A stretch of DNA of 64,000 bases, taken from NCBI GenBank assembly GCA_040220415.1, contig JAVJUV010000116.1, forward strand, positions 1-64,000. Direction: 5' to 3'. Positions 52,335 through 60,440 of this stretch are shown one piece after another; within the stretch, counting starts at the first letter, position 1, and each line of letters opens with the position of its first letter. Origin of the DNA: JAVJUV01 sp040220415. GTDB lineage: Bacteria > Pseudomonadota > Alphaproteobacteria > Rhodobacterales > Rhodobacteraceae. Position numbers and translations under genes: made by a program. The notes under the pieces are model-generated. The model was not told where the DNA came from. It did not search any database and was given only the letters and a program-made list of their open reading frames with translations.

Positions 52335-53492
52335 ATGGTCACGGCACGGGATTACGGGTTCGGCACGCAAATCCGCAAGTCACCTTTCTTCGACGCCACG
52401 GTGCGCTGGGGCGCCCGGGATTTTTCGGTCTACAATCATATGTATATCCCACGCGATTTCGGGGATCCCGAACAGAACTTCCGGAACCTGGTGAACGCCG
52501 CTATCCTGTGCGACGTGGCCGTCGAGCGGCAGGTCGAGATCACCGGTCCAGACGCCGCCAGGTTCACCCAGATGCTGACGCCGCGGGATCTGTCCGGCAT
52601 GGCCGTCGGACAGTGCAAGTACGTGCTGATCACCAATCCCGATGGCGGCATCCTGAACGATCCGATTGTCCTGCGCCTGGCCAGGGACCATTTCTGGCTT
52701 TCCCTGGCCGACAGCGACATCCTGCTGTGGACACAAGGTCTGGCCGTGCATTCGGGGCTGGATGTGACGATCCGCGAACCCGACGTGTCGCCGCTTCAGC
52801 TTCAGGGCCCGCAGTCGCAGCGCGTGATGCAGTCGCTGTTCGGGGACGACATCGTGGACCTGCGCTATTTCCGGCTGCGCGAGGTCGATCTGGAGGGTAT
52901 CCCGCTGGTCGTCTCGCGCACCGGGTGGTCGGGCGAACTGGGCTACGAAATCTACCTTCGCGACGGGACGCGCGGCGACGCGTTGTGGGAAAGGATCATG
53001 GCGGCGGGTGCGCCTTTCGGATTGCAGCCGGGCCACACCTCGACGATCCGCCGGATCGAAGCGGGCATGCTGTCCTATCGCGCCGACATGGACGCCGGGA
53101 CCAACCCGTACGAGCTGGGACTGGGCCGGCTCGTCGATCTGGACACCGACGCCGACTTCGTCGGCAAGGCCGCCCTTGCCCGGATCAAAGACGAGGGCAT
53201 AAGCCGCAAGCAGGTCGGGCTGGCGATCGGCGGTGCGCCGCTGCGCGGACCGAACACCGTGTTCTGGACTGTCTGCAAGGACGGCGCGCCCATCGGCAAG
53301 GTAACGTCGGCCGTCCATTCACCGCGTCTGCGCCAGAACATCGCCCTGGCACTGATTTCGGCGGAACATGCGGTGCTGGGCGAAGATGTCGAGGTGATCA
53401 TCGACAGCGATCCGGTGCGGGCCGAGATCGTGAACCGTCCGTTTTTCGATCCCGGGAAGTCGCGCGCGCAGGGAACTTCGAGAGTGGCCTGA
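52335..53492 (+). CDS. DmdA/GcvT-family tetrahydrofolate-dependent aminomethyltransferase
   Basis: 385 residues. Same fold and motif order as DMSP demethylase DmdA: SVYNHMYIPRDFGD, CDVAVERQVEITGPDAARF, ILNDPIVLRLARDHFWLSLADSDILLW, REPDVSPLQLQGPQ, VVSRTGWSGELGYEIYL, RIEAGMLSYRADMD and GLGRLVDLD. The family moves a methyl or aminomethyl group to tetrahydrofolate. It is slightly longer than DmdA (about 364). ATG at 52335 is chosen for its RBS GGAGG; an upstream ATG at 52251 lacks one. Near the methanethiol oxidase, so a sulfonium or methylthio substrate is likely, but true DmdA specificity is not proven. Confidence 0.82.
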   Translation: MVTARDYGFGTQIRKSPFFDATVRWGARDFSVYNHMYIPRDFGDPEQNFRNLVNAAILCDVAVERQVEITGPDAARFTQMLTPRDLSGMAVGQCKYVLITNPDGGILNDPIVLRLARDHFWLSLADSDILLWTQGLAVHSGLDVTIREPDVSPLQLQGPQSQRVMQSLFGDDIVDLRYFRLREVDLEGIPLVVSRTGWSGELGYEIYLRDGTRGDALWERIMAAGAPFGLQPGHTSTIRRIEAGMLSYRADMDAGTNPYELGLGRLVDLDTDADFVGKAALARIKDEGISRKQVGLAIGGAPLRGPNTVFWTVCKDGAPIGKVTSAVHSPRLRQNIALALISAEHAVLGEDVEVIIDSDPVRAEIVNRPFFDPGKSRAQGTSRVA

Positions 53493-53501
53493 GAGGGAAC
53501 G

Positions 53502-54263
53502 TCAGGCCGACCTTGGTGCGCGCGCCGGCTCGCCCCAGGCCAGACCTGCGGCGATATCTCGGCCCATCCGGGCGATTTCCGGGCCGATCCTTGCCCGGAA
53601 CGCGGGCGTGAAGACGCGCGTCGACCCGGTCGCGCCGATCGACATCGTGGCACCCGGGCCGGTTTCGCCCAGCGTCGCCGCGACCGAGCACATGCCGCGT
53701 TCTATCTCTTCGACGCATTCGGCGTATCCGCGCTGTCGGATCACGGCCAGTTCCGCCTTCAGATCCGCCAGCCGCGTCAGTGTGAATTTGGTATAGGCCT
53801 TCAGCCGGCCTTCGAGGTTCTGCGATGCGAGAAGGTCGGGCGAGAACGCGGCGACGGCCTTGGAGCAGGAACAGGCGTGAAGCGGGCGCTTGCCAAGCCC
53901 CGGATGCAGGAAGGACACCCCGGTATCGGGGGTTTCCACATGGATGATCTCGACCGCCCTGCCCCGCAGCCGCGACAGGAAGAACGCCGCGCCGTGTTCG
54001 GTGGCCGCGCGTCTGAGGATGGGCGCGATGAGGTCCAGCAAGGCTCGATCCGACTGGTCGCCATGCGTGATACGCTTCAGCCGGGTGCCGATCGCGAACC
54101 GGCCCCGTGCCACGGGTTCGAGAAGGCCGGCGCCGACCAGATCCTGGACCAGGCGATACGCCGAGGGTTTCGGCAAAGCCGAGTGAGCGCAGATGTCGGC
54201 GACGGTGGCTTCGCCCTTCTGGCCGACGATTTCGAGGATCAGCGTCAAGCGTTCGAGATGCAT
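53502..54263 (-). CDS. IclR-family transcriptional regulator
   Basis: 253 residues. N-terminal winged helix: LILEIVGQKGEATVADICAHSALPKPSAYRLVQDLVGAGLLE. The effector domain carries SFLHPGLGKRPLHACSCSKAVAAF, the conserved ligand-pocket region of IclR, and RGYAECVEEIERGMCSVAATL. Convergent with the methyltransferase gene (9-bp gap) and divergent from the methanethiol oxidase operon, so it probably controls both. The effector is likely an intermediate of that pathway. Confidence 0.92.
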   Translation of the reverse strand: MHLERLTLILEIVGQKGEATVADICAHSALPKPSAYRLVQDLVGAGLLEPVARGRFAIGTRLKRITHGDQSDRALLDLIAPILRRAATEHGAAFFLSRLRGRAVEIIHVETPDTGVSFLHPGLGKRPLHACSCSKAVAAFSPDLLASQNLEGRLKAYTKFTLTRLADLKAELAVIRQRGYAECVEEIERGMCSVAATLGETGPGATMSIGATGSTRVFTPAFRARIGPEIARMGRDIAAGLAWGEPARAPRSA

Positions 54264-54277
54264 GAATTTCTCATATC

Positions 54278-54310
54278 TTGATAATCCGTTTTTTGTTATT
54301 CGGGAATCAA
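54278..54310. promoter_or_regulatory. candidate IclR operator in divergent promoter
   Basis: Imperfect inverted repeat TTGAT-AAT-CCG ... CGG-GA-ATCAA spanning 33 bp between the IclR start (54263) and the methanethiol oxidase start (54338). The central part is AT-rich and could hold the -10. Placement suits control of both genes. Confidence 0.45.
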
Positions 54311-54337
54311 CGAGGAATCAAGGGAGGGACCCCGGCC

Positions 54338-55693
54338 ATGGACGGAGCATGCTGCGGGCCGGGCTATGCAAGCCCGGCAGAGGCGATCAGGGCGCCTCGG
54401 GAAAAGTTGCTTTACACGATCGCGATCTACACCGGGACCGGCATCCAGAAACCCGACTACCTGGCGACTGTGGACGCGGACCCTGACAGCCCGACCTATT
54501 CGCAGGTGATCCACCGCCTGGAAATGCCGGGGATCGGCGACGAGTTGCACCATATGGGCTGGAACGCCTGTTCGTCCTGCCACGACGACAACTCGATGTC
54601 GCGCAGGTATCTTCTGGTGCCGGGCGTCAGGTCGAACAACATACATGTCGTCGACACCGCGACCGACCCGCGCGCACCGCGACTGCACAAGGTGATCGAC
54701 GGCGCCGAGATCAAGGCCAGGGCGGACCTGTCCGGGCCGCATACGGTGCATTGCCTCGGCTCCGAGATCATCATCTCGTTCCTGGGCGACGCGAAAGGCG
54801 AGGCGCCGGGCGGCTATCTGCACCTGAACAAGGATTTCGAGATCGTCGGCCGCTGGGAAGCCTCGATGGGCGACATCCCCTTCGGCTATGATTTCTGGTA
54901 CCAGCCGCGCCACAACGTGATGATCAGCTCGGAATGGGCGGCCCCCAACACCTTCATGCCGGGCTTCGATCTCGAAGAGGTCGGGCATCTGAAGTACGGC
55001 CGCCGGCTGCACATCTGGGATTTCAAGAAACGCACGCCGGTCGAGACCATGTATCTGGGCGAGGACGGGCTGATCCCGCTGGAGGTCAAGTTCCTGCACG
55101 ACCCCGACAGCACCCACGGCTTTTGCGGCGCCGCGCTGTCCACCAACGTCATTCATTTCTGGAAGAACGGCGCTGGCAGTTGGGAATGGGAAAAGGTCGT
55201 CGACGTCGAGAACGAGCCGCATCCCGAATGGCCCATTCCGGTGCCGGGCGTGATGTCGGCGATCCTGGTGTCGATGGACGACAGGTATCTCTACCTCAAC
55301 AACTGGCTGCACGGCGACATGCGCCAGTACGACATCACCGACCCGCACAACCCGAAACTGACCGGCCAGGTCTGGATGGGGGGACTTCTGGGCCGCGCGC
55401 CCGAGGTGAACGGCGTGAAGGTCGCGGGCGGACCGCAGATGTTCCAGCTCAGCCTCGACGGCAAGCGGCTTTACGTCACCACCTCGCTTTTCTCGACCTG
55501 GGACAACCAGTTCTACCCCGAGATCCGCACCCAGGGTGGCGTGATGCTCATGATCGACTGCGATGTCGAGAACGGCGGGATGAAGATCAACAAGGACTTC
55601 ATCGTCGATTTCGGCAAGGAACCGAACGGTCCCAGCCGCTGCCACGAAACCCGCTATCCCGGCGGCGATTGCACGAGCGATATCTGGCTGTGA
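54338..55693 (+). CDS. mtoX: methanethiol oxidase / selenium-binding protein SBP56 family
   Basis: 451 residues, co-linear with human SELENBP1 and bacterial MtoX: CGPGYASPAEAI, ELHHMGWNACSSC (H71, H72, C78, C81), FLGDAKGEAPGG, DFWYQPRHNVMISSEWAAPN, LIPLEVKFLHDP, YLNNWLHGDMRQYDITDP, GGPQMFQLSLDGKRLYVT and the end ETRYPGGDCTSDIWL. Oxidises methanethiol to formaldehyde, hydrogen sulfide and hydrogen peroxide using copper. No signal peptide is seen, so it appears cytoplasmic, unlike the periplasmic Hyphomicrobium enzyme. RBS GGGAGGG. First gene of the operon. Confidence 0.93.
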   Translation: MDGACCGPGYASPAEAIRAPREKLLYTIAIYTGTGIQKPDYLATVDADPDSPTYSQVIHRLEMPGIGDELHHMGWNACSSCHDDNSMSRRYLLVPGVRSNNIHVVDTATDPRAPRLHKVIDGAEIKARADLSGPHTVHCLGSEIIISFLGDAKGEAPGGYLHLNKDFEIVGRWEASMGDIPFGYDFWYQPRHNVMISSEWAAPNTFMPGFDLEEVGHLKYGRRLHIWDFKKRTPVETMYLGEDGLIPLEVKFLHDPDSTHGFCGAALSTNVIHFWKNGAGSWEWEKVVDVENEPHPEWPIPVPGVMSAILVSMDDRYLYLNNWLHGDMRQYDITDPHNPKLTGQVWMGGLLGRAPEVNGVKVAGGPQMFQLSLDGKRLYVTTSLFSTWDNQFYPEIRTQGGVMLMIDCDVENGGMKINKDFIVDFGKEPNGPSRCHETRYPGGDCTSDIWL

Positions 55694-56058
55694 CCGTGCG
55701 ACGCGCCATAACGATCGCCAATCGCGGCGGTGCGACCTATGCCGTCGACCCGCGCCGCCCGCTTCTGGACACGCTGCGCGCCCAAGGGGTGGACCTGCCC
55801 TATGGCTGCAAGTACGGCGGCTGCATCACCTGCGCCGCCAAACTGACGGCGGGCGAGGTCGATCAGCGCCGGCAGGTCGCGCTGAACAATCGCCAGATCT
55901 CGCGGGGCTACGTGCTGCTGTGCGTTGCGCGGCCGCTGACGGACTGCACCCTCGAGATCGGCGTGGAAAGTCACGACAGGCTTTATCGCAACCCGTTTCT
56001 CGATCCGCTGGAGCCGCACGAGCTGAAAGCCGATATCGCCACACCGAAGGAGCCCTGA
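55690..56058 (+). CDS. plant-type [2Fe-2S] ferredoxin
   Basis: 122 residues, GTG start overlapping the MtoX stop (GTGA). Cys motif C40-x4-C45-x2-C48 in GCKYGGCITCAAKL and C78 in YVLLCVARP bind a [2Fe-2S] cluster. Typical adrenodoxin/plant fold, plus a 30-residue C-terminal tail (YRNPFLDPLEPHELKADIATP). Coupling to mtoX suggests electron transfer to an enzyme of this pathway. No reductase or oxygenase gene is in the window. Confidence 0.92.
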   Translation: MTVRRAITIANRGGATYAVDPRRPLLDTLRAQGVDLPYGCKYGGCITCAAKLTAGEVDQRRQVALNNRQISRGYVLLCVARPLTDCTLEIGVESHDRLYRNPFLDPLEPHELKADIATPKEP

Positions 56059-56523
56059 ATGCCCGAAGCCGACATCGAACATCGGTACGATTATCCGCAA
56101 GAGTACCTGTCCGGGATCCTGCGTTCCGTCAAGACGATCGCCATGGTCGGCGCCAGTGCCGACAAGACCAAGTTCAGTTACGGCGTGCTGCGCGTCCTGC
56201 ACGAGACGGGATACGACATGATCCCGGTCAATCCCAACCCGGCGGTGACCGAAATCCGCGGTATCCCGGTCGTCAATTCCCTGCGGGACATCGACCGCCC
56301 GGTCGACATGGTAGAGGTGTTCCGGCCGAAGGAAGAACTATATGGTATCGCAGAACAGGCCATCGAGATCGGGGCCAAGGTGCTGTGGGGCCAGATCGGC
56401 GTCTACGATGACCGCGCGGCAAAGCTGGCCGAGGATGCGGGGCTGAAGGTGGTGATGGATCGATGCCCGAAGATCGAGTTGTTCCGCCCGTTCTGGAAGC
56501 CGCGGCTGGACCTGGCGATCTGA
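56059..56523 (+). CDS. CoA-binding domain protein (CoA_binding_2, YccU-like)
   Basis: 154 residues, starting directly after the ferredoxin stop. KTIAMVGASADKTKFSYGVLRVLHETGYDMIPVNPNP is the Rossmann CoA-binding motif; then VDMVEVFRPKEEL and VLWGQIGVYDDRAAKLAEDAGLKVVMDRCPKIE, ending with a conserved cysteine. The family binds CoA and may buffer or carry CoA thioesters. In this operon with a CoA ligase and crotonase it may handle a CoA intermediate. Confidence 0.88.
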   Translation: MPEADIEHRYDYPQEYLSGILRSVKTIAMVGASADKTKFSYGVLRVLHETGYDMIPVNPNPAVTEIRGIPVVNSLRDIDRPVDMVEVFRPKEELYGIAEQAIEIGAKVLWGQIGVYDDRAAKLAEDAGLKVVMDRCPKIELFRPFWKPRLDLAI

Positions 56524-56679
56524 GGGGAAAGTGGCAGGGATGCCCGGTCTGGTGCGGTCATGGCTTGCGCAGGTGCCGGTCGAAACCGCAATCTGGCAAA
56601 CAAGCGCCATCCGGGCCACGTTGTGAAGGAATCGCGCGTGTTCGCCGCGGGCGCGCCTGGACAGAAGGGACCACTGCCG

Positions 56680-57498
56680 ATGGCCTACGAAGGAGACACA
56701 TCCCCGTCCGATCTGGTCGGACGCGTCGATGATGGCGGGATTGCCGTTCTTACACTGAACGCGCCGCGTTCGATCAACGCTCTGTCCCAGGCGATGATGA
56801 CGGCGCTGTCGGACAGGCTGGACGAGATCGCGCAGGATCGTTCGGTCAAGGCGGTTGTCCTGCGCGGCGCGGGTGATCATTTCTGCGCCGGTCACAACCT
56901 GAAGGAAATGTCAGAACGCAGGTCCGACCCGGACGGCGGCTATCAGTACTTCCTGGACCTTTTCGCCACCTGCTCGGCGATGATGCTGCGCGTGGTGCGC
57001 CTGCCGCAACCGGTGATCGCCGAGGTCAGGGGGATCGCGACCGCCGCCGGATGCCAGCTTGTCGCCTCGTGCGATCTGGCGGTCGCGTCCGAGGACGCGC
57101 GCTTCGCCACGTCCGGCGTCAATATCGGGCTGTTCTGCTCGACCCCGATGGTCGCCCTGTCGCGCAACGTGCCGCGCAAGTTCGCGATGGAGATGCTGCT
57201 TCTGGGCGAGTTTCTTCCCGCGAGCCGCGTGGCCGAGATCGGTCTGATCAACCGGGTCGTGGCCCTGGAGACGCTCGGGGCCGCGTCGATGGAGATGGCC
57301 CGGACCATCGCCGAAAAATCCCCCGTCGCGATCAAGACCGGAAAACGCGCCTTCTACGAGCAGGCCGAAATGCCGCTGGACGAAGCCTATGCCTATGCCG
57401 GACGCGTGATGGCCGGGAACATGATGGCCCGCGATACCGAAGCCGGCATTCGCGCCTTCACCCGCAAGGAACCCATGCCCGACTGGACCGGCGAATGA
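56680..57498 (+). CDS. crotonase-fold protein, ECHDC3-like, lacking both hydratase glutamates
   Basis: 272 residues. Crotonase core: NAPRSINALSQAMM, FCAGHNLKEM (oxyanion-hole region), RGIATAAGCQLVASCDLAVAS and ARFATSGVNIGLFCS. The two catalytic glutamates of enoyl-CoA hydratases are replaced: Q126 in AAGCQL and G146 in ATSGVNIG. It may therefore be a thioesterase, isomerase, lyase or inert scaffold and not a hydratase. ATG at 56680 has AGAAGGGA ahead; a 40-residue upstream extension is not supported. Overlaps the next gene by 4 bp. Confidence 0.87.
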   Translation: MAYEGDTSPSDLVGRVDDGGIAVLTLNAPRSINALSQAMMTALSDRLDEIAQDRSVKAVVLRGAGDHFCAGHNLKEMSERRSDPDGGYQYFLDLFATCSAMMLRVVRLPQPVIAEVRGIATAAGCQLVASCDLAVASEDARFATSGVNIGLFCSTPMVALSRNVPRKFAMEMLLLGEFLPASRVAEIGLINRVVALETLGAASMEMARTIAEKSPVAIKTGKRAFYEQAEMPLDEAYAYAGRVMAGNMMARDTEAGIRAFTRKEPMPDWTGE

Positions 57499-59126
57499 TT
57501 TACGATGGACCGGAACTGGCGCGCCGCACCGCCAACCATGCCGCACTGTCGCCCGTCTCGATCCTGAAACGGGCCGAACGCGTCCACCCCGAACTGCCTG
57601 CCCAGATCCACGGGTCGATCAGGCGAAACTGGGGCGAGGTCGCGGATCGGTGCAAGCGGCTGGCGTCGGCCCTGCGCAAGCGCGGCGTCGGCAAGGGCGA
57701 CACCGTGGCGCTGATCGCACCGAACATTCCCGAGGCGCTGGAATGCGCGCTGGCCGTGCCGATGCTGGGCGCGGTGCTGAACGCCAATAACGTGCGGCTG
57801 GATGCCGGCACCATCGCCTATATCCTCGACCACGGCGAGGCCAGGGTGCTGCTGGTCGACACCGAGTATTCTGCCATGGCCGCCGAAGCGGTCGCCAAAT
57901 CCGGGCGCGATCTGCTGATCGTCGACATCGAAGACACGCAAGGCCCCGGCGGCGACAGGATCGGTGCTCTGACTTACGATGCGTTGCTGGCCGAGGGCGA
58001 CGCGGACTTTGCCTACAGGTTGCCGGACGACGAATGGGACGCGCTGGCGCTGAACTACACGTCCGGCACGACCGGGCGCCCCAAGGGCGTCGTCTATTCC
58101 CATCGCGGCGCCTGGACCAACGCGGTGAACAACGTGGTCACTTGGGAGATGCCGCATTTCCCCGTCTATCTCTGGACGTTGCCGCTGTTTCACTGCAACG
58201 GCTGGTGCTTTCCCTGGACGATCACCCTGCTTTCGGGGTGCCATGTGTTCCTGCGCGCACCGCGGGCCGACGCGATCTACGACGCCTTCGCCGATCACGG
58301 TGTGACGCACCTGTGCGGGGCACCCATCATCATGTCGATGATCGCGGCAGCATCACCGCAGGAAAGGCGCGATTTCCCGCAGAAGATCAAGATGATGACC
58401 GCCGCCGCGCCGCCGCCTGCCCCGGTGATCGCCAGCATGGAGGAGATGGGGATCTCCGTTACCCATGTCTACGGGCTGACCGAGGTGTACGGTCCTGCTG
58501 TCGTCTGCGCCGAGAAGCCCGGCTGGGATGCGTTGCCGCTGCAAGAGCGGGCGGGTCTGAAGGCCCGCCAGGGCGTCGCCTATGAGCTTCAGGAAGACGT
58601 CCTCGTTCTGGATCCCGAGACCGGGCGTCCGGTGCCCTGGGACGGCGAGACACAGGGCGAAATCGTGTTTCGCGGCAACATCGTCATGAAAGGCTATCTG
58701 AAGCAGGTCGAAGAGACGGCAAAGTCCTTCAGGGACGGCTGGTTCTGGTCCGGAGACCTGGCCGTCCAACACCCCGACGGGTATATCGAGATCCGCGACC
58801 GCGCCAAGGACATCATCATCTCGGGCGGCGAGAACATTTCGTCCATCGAAGTGGAAAAGGCGATCCACACGCATCCCGCGGTCAGCATGGTCGCCGTGGT
58901 GGCCATGCCCGACGAGAAATGGGGAGAGGTGCCCTGCGCCTTCGTCGAGCTTGCAAGCGGCGCCAGCGCCACCGAAGAAGAGCTTCTGGCGCATGCCCGG
59001 GCACGCCTTGCGGGTTTCCAGCGCCCCAAGAAGGTGGTCTTTTGTGAACTTCCCAAGACAACGACCGGGAAAGTAAGGAAAAACGAACTGCGCGACCGGG
59101 CAAGATCCGATACTGAAATGGACTGA
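57495..59126 (+). CDS. acyl-CoA synthetase (AMP-forming), short/medium chain type
   Basis: 543 residues. Motifs: LNYTSGTTGRPKGVVYSHRG (A3), HVYGLTEVYGP (A5), GWFWSGDLAVQHPDGYIEIRDRAKDIIISGGENIS (A7/A8) and the catalytic lysine in LPKTTTGKVRKNELR. Belongs to the branch containing plant AAE and bacterial short-chain acyl-activating enzymes (by pattern). Activates a carboxylate to CoA ester. Coupled (ATGA) to the crotonase, thus the two act on the same intermediate. Distinct from dmdB by pattern. Confidence 0.9.
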   Translation: MIYDGPELARRTANHAALSPVSILKRAERVHPELPAQIHGSIRRNWGEVADRCKRLASALRKRGVGKGDTVALIAPNIPEALECALAVPMLGAVLNANNVRLDAGTIAYILDHGEARVLLVDTEYSAMAAEAVAKSGRDLLIVDIEDTQGPGGDRIGALTYDALLAEGDADFAYRLPDDEWDALALNYTSGTTGRPKGVVYSHRGAWTNAVNNVVTWEMPHFPVYLWTLPLFHCNGWCFPWTITLLSGCHVFLRAPRADAIYDAFADHGVTHLCGAPIIMSMIAAASPQERRDFPQKIKMMTAAAPPPAPVIASMEEMGISVTHVYGLTEVYGPAVVCAEKPGWDALPLQERAGLKARQGVAYELQEDVLVLDPETGRPVPWDGETQGEIVFRGNIVMKGYLKQVEETAKSFRDGWFWSGDLAVQHPDGYIEIRDRAKDIIISGGENISSIEVEKAIHTHPAVSMVAVVAMPDEKWGEVPCAFVELASGASATEEELLAHARARLAGFQRPKKVVFCELPKTTTGKVRKNELRDRARSDTEMD

Positions 59127-59130
59127 GGCC

Positions 59131-59150
59131 GTCGGCGCCCTGGCGCCGAC
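59131..59150. terminator. hairpin between convergent genes
   Basis: GTCGGCGCC (59131-59139) and GGCGCCGAC (59142-59150) form a strong GC stem 4 bp after the acyl-CoA synthetase stop and before the convergent deacylase gene. No T-run follows; likely a bidirectional stop or 3'-end stabiliser. Confidence 0.55.
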
Positions 59151-59196
59151 GATGCGTTCACGACACGGTCGCGAATGCGCCCTCGGCGTCTCGGGT

Positions 59197-60216
59197 TCAG
59201 GAGTTTTCGGGCTCCGGTTTCGCGACGACCACGCAGCATCCGCCCGGCTTGACGGCGCCCGGGTGGCGGTGACCGAACACGACCCCGTCGCACGCGGCGG
59301 TCAAAACGCGCGGCGGCGCCAGCATGTCGGCAAGATCGTGAATCCGGCCGACGCTGTCGCCTGCCCGAACGGATGCGCCCAGTTCGTGCAGCGGCTCGAA
59401 CACGCCGTGCACCGGACTTAGCAGATGGGCGTCGTCACCCAGGACGAGCATATTGGCAGGCGCCGTGCGTGGTTGCCCGAAACGGGCAGGCAATACGCCG
59501 AGATGCGCAAGCACGTTGCGCACACCCCGCCGGCAGAGTTCAACGGCGTCGATCGAGACGGTCCCTGCCCCGGCCATCTCGGTGCCCACGACCGTCAGCC
59601 CGGCCCGAACCGCGGCGGCTGTCGCTGTTCGCGGATCGCCGCGATTGTCGATGGCAACCACGTTGTCGGTACCAAAGGCAGCAGCCGCGGCGCGGTTGAG
59701 CGCCGTGTGCTCGGGATCCGGCGCCGCCTCGAGGATGGCGCTTGGCAGAATGTCCAGCGACGAGCCCCCGGAATGCAGGTCGAGGAAGGCATCGGCCATC
59801 GGGAACAGCACATCGTTCACATAGGCCACGATCTGGTCGGTCGCAGTTCCCAGGGGATCGCCGGGGAAGCAACGGTTCATGTTCTTGCCGTCCAGAGGCG
59901 ACGTGCGCCGGGCGGCGGCCACGGCGGGCCAGTTTATCGCGGGCAGAACGATCAGCCGTCCCTGCACCTCGCCGGGATCCAGGTCTCGGACCAGTTCGCA
60001 CAGCGTGATGGGTCCCTCCCACTCGTCCCCGTGGTTGCCGCCCTCAAGCAAGACGGTCGGGCCTGAGCCGTTGGCGATCACGGCGACGGGAATCGGCACG
60101 ACGCCCCATGCATCGTCATGCTCGGACTGCGGCAGATTCAGGTGGCCTACCTGCTTGCCGGAAGCGTCGAAATCCACCGTGGGCCGGATCGTGCCCTGGG
60201 GCCTGTCCCGCTGCAT
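59197..60216 (-). CDS. AstE/aspartoacylase-family zinc deacylase
   Basis: 339 residues. Zinc motif GGNHGDEWEGP (H62, E65), the third His in DAFLDLHSGGSS, and INWPAVAAARRTSPLDGKNMNRCFPG, which is typical of the AstE/AspA branch of M14-like carboxypeptidases. Removes an acyl group from an N-acylated amino acid or amine. Close to DoeB of ectoine breakdown in pattern, but no doeA or other ectoine gene is present. ATG with GGAGG ahead. Divergent from the TTT transporter. Confidence 0.85.
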   Translation of the reverse strand: MQRDRPQGTIRPTVDFDASGKQVGHLNLPQSEHDDAWGVVPIPVAVIANGSGPTVLLEGGNHGDEWEGPITLCELVRDLDPGEVQGRLIVLPAINWPAVAAARRTSPLDGKNMNRCFPGDPLGTATDQIVAYVNDVLFPMADAFLDLHSGGSSLDILPSAILEAAPDPEHTALNRAAAAAFGTDNVVAIDNRGDPRTATAAAVRAGLTVVGTEMAGAGTVSIDAVELCRRGVRNVLAHLGVLPARFGQPRTAPANMLVLGDDAHLLSPVHGVFEPLHELGASVRAGDSVGRIHDLADMLAPPRVLTAACDGVVFGHRHPGAVKPGGCCVVVAKPEPENS

Positions 60217-60299
60217 TGCCGCCTCCGTTCTAGCAGTTCGGCACACCCGGGAAACTCGATCACGGACATGCGGTCAGATCTATGCAAACGCCTGATTTC

Positions 60300-60320
60300 A
60301 TGTTATGTACTCGATAACAT
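60300..60320. promoter_or_regulatory. candidate operator upstream of tctC
   Basis: Perfect 7-bp inverted repeat ATGTTAT-N7-ATAACAT, 121 bp before tctC and 84 bp before the divergent deacylase start. Suits a dimeric regulator, possibly the LacI protein at the end of the window. Confidence 0.55.
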
Positions 60321-60440
60321 AAACAGGGACGACCTGACAAGAAGCCAAGGAGAAGCGCCTGACCCGCCCTTCTTGAAGCCCGTCGGACGACCCTGACAGA
60401 ACGACCGAAAACGGCGTAACTGGACCACAGGGAGAAGATC

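Noticed and set aside
56680..59126. Naming the crotonase and ligase dmdD and dmdB
   Set aside because: The crotonase lacks both hydratase glutamates, and the ligase has a different pattern from DmdB; no dmdC-type dehydrogenase is present.
59197..60216. Ectoine-pathway deacetylase doeB
   Set aside because: No doeA, ectoine transporter or AsnC-type regulator is nearby, so only the broader family is named.
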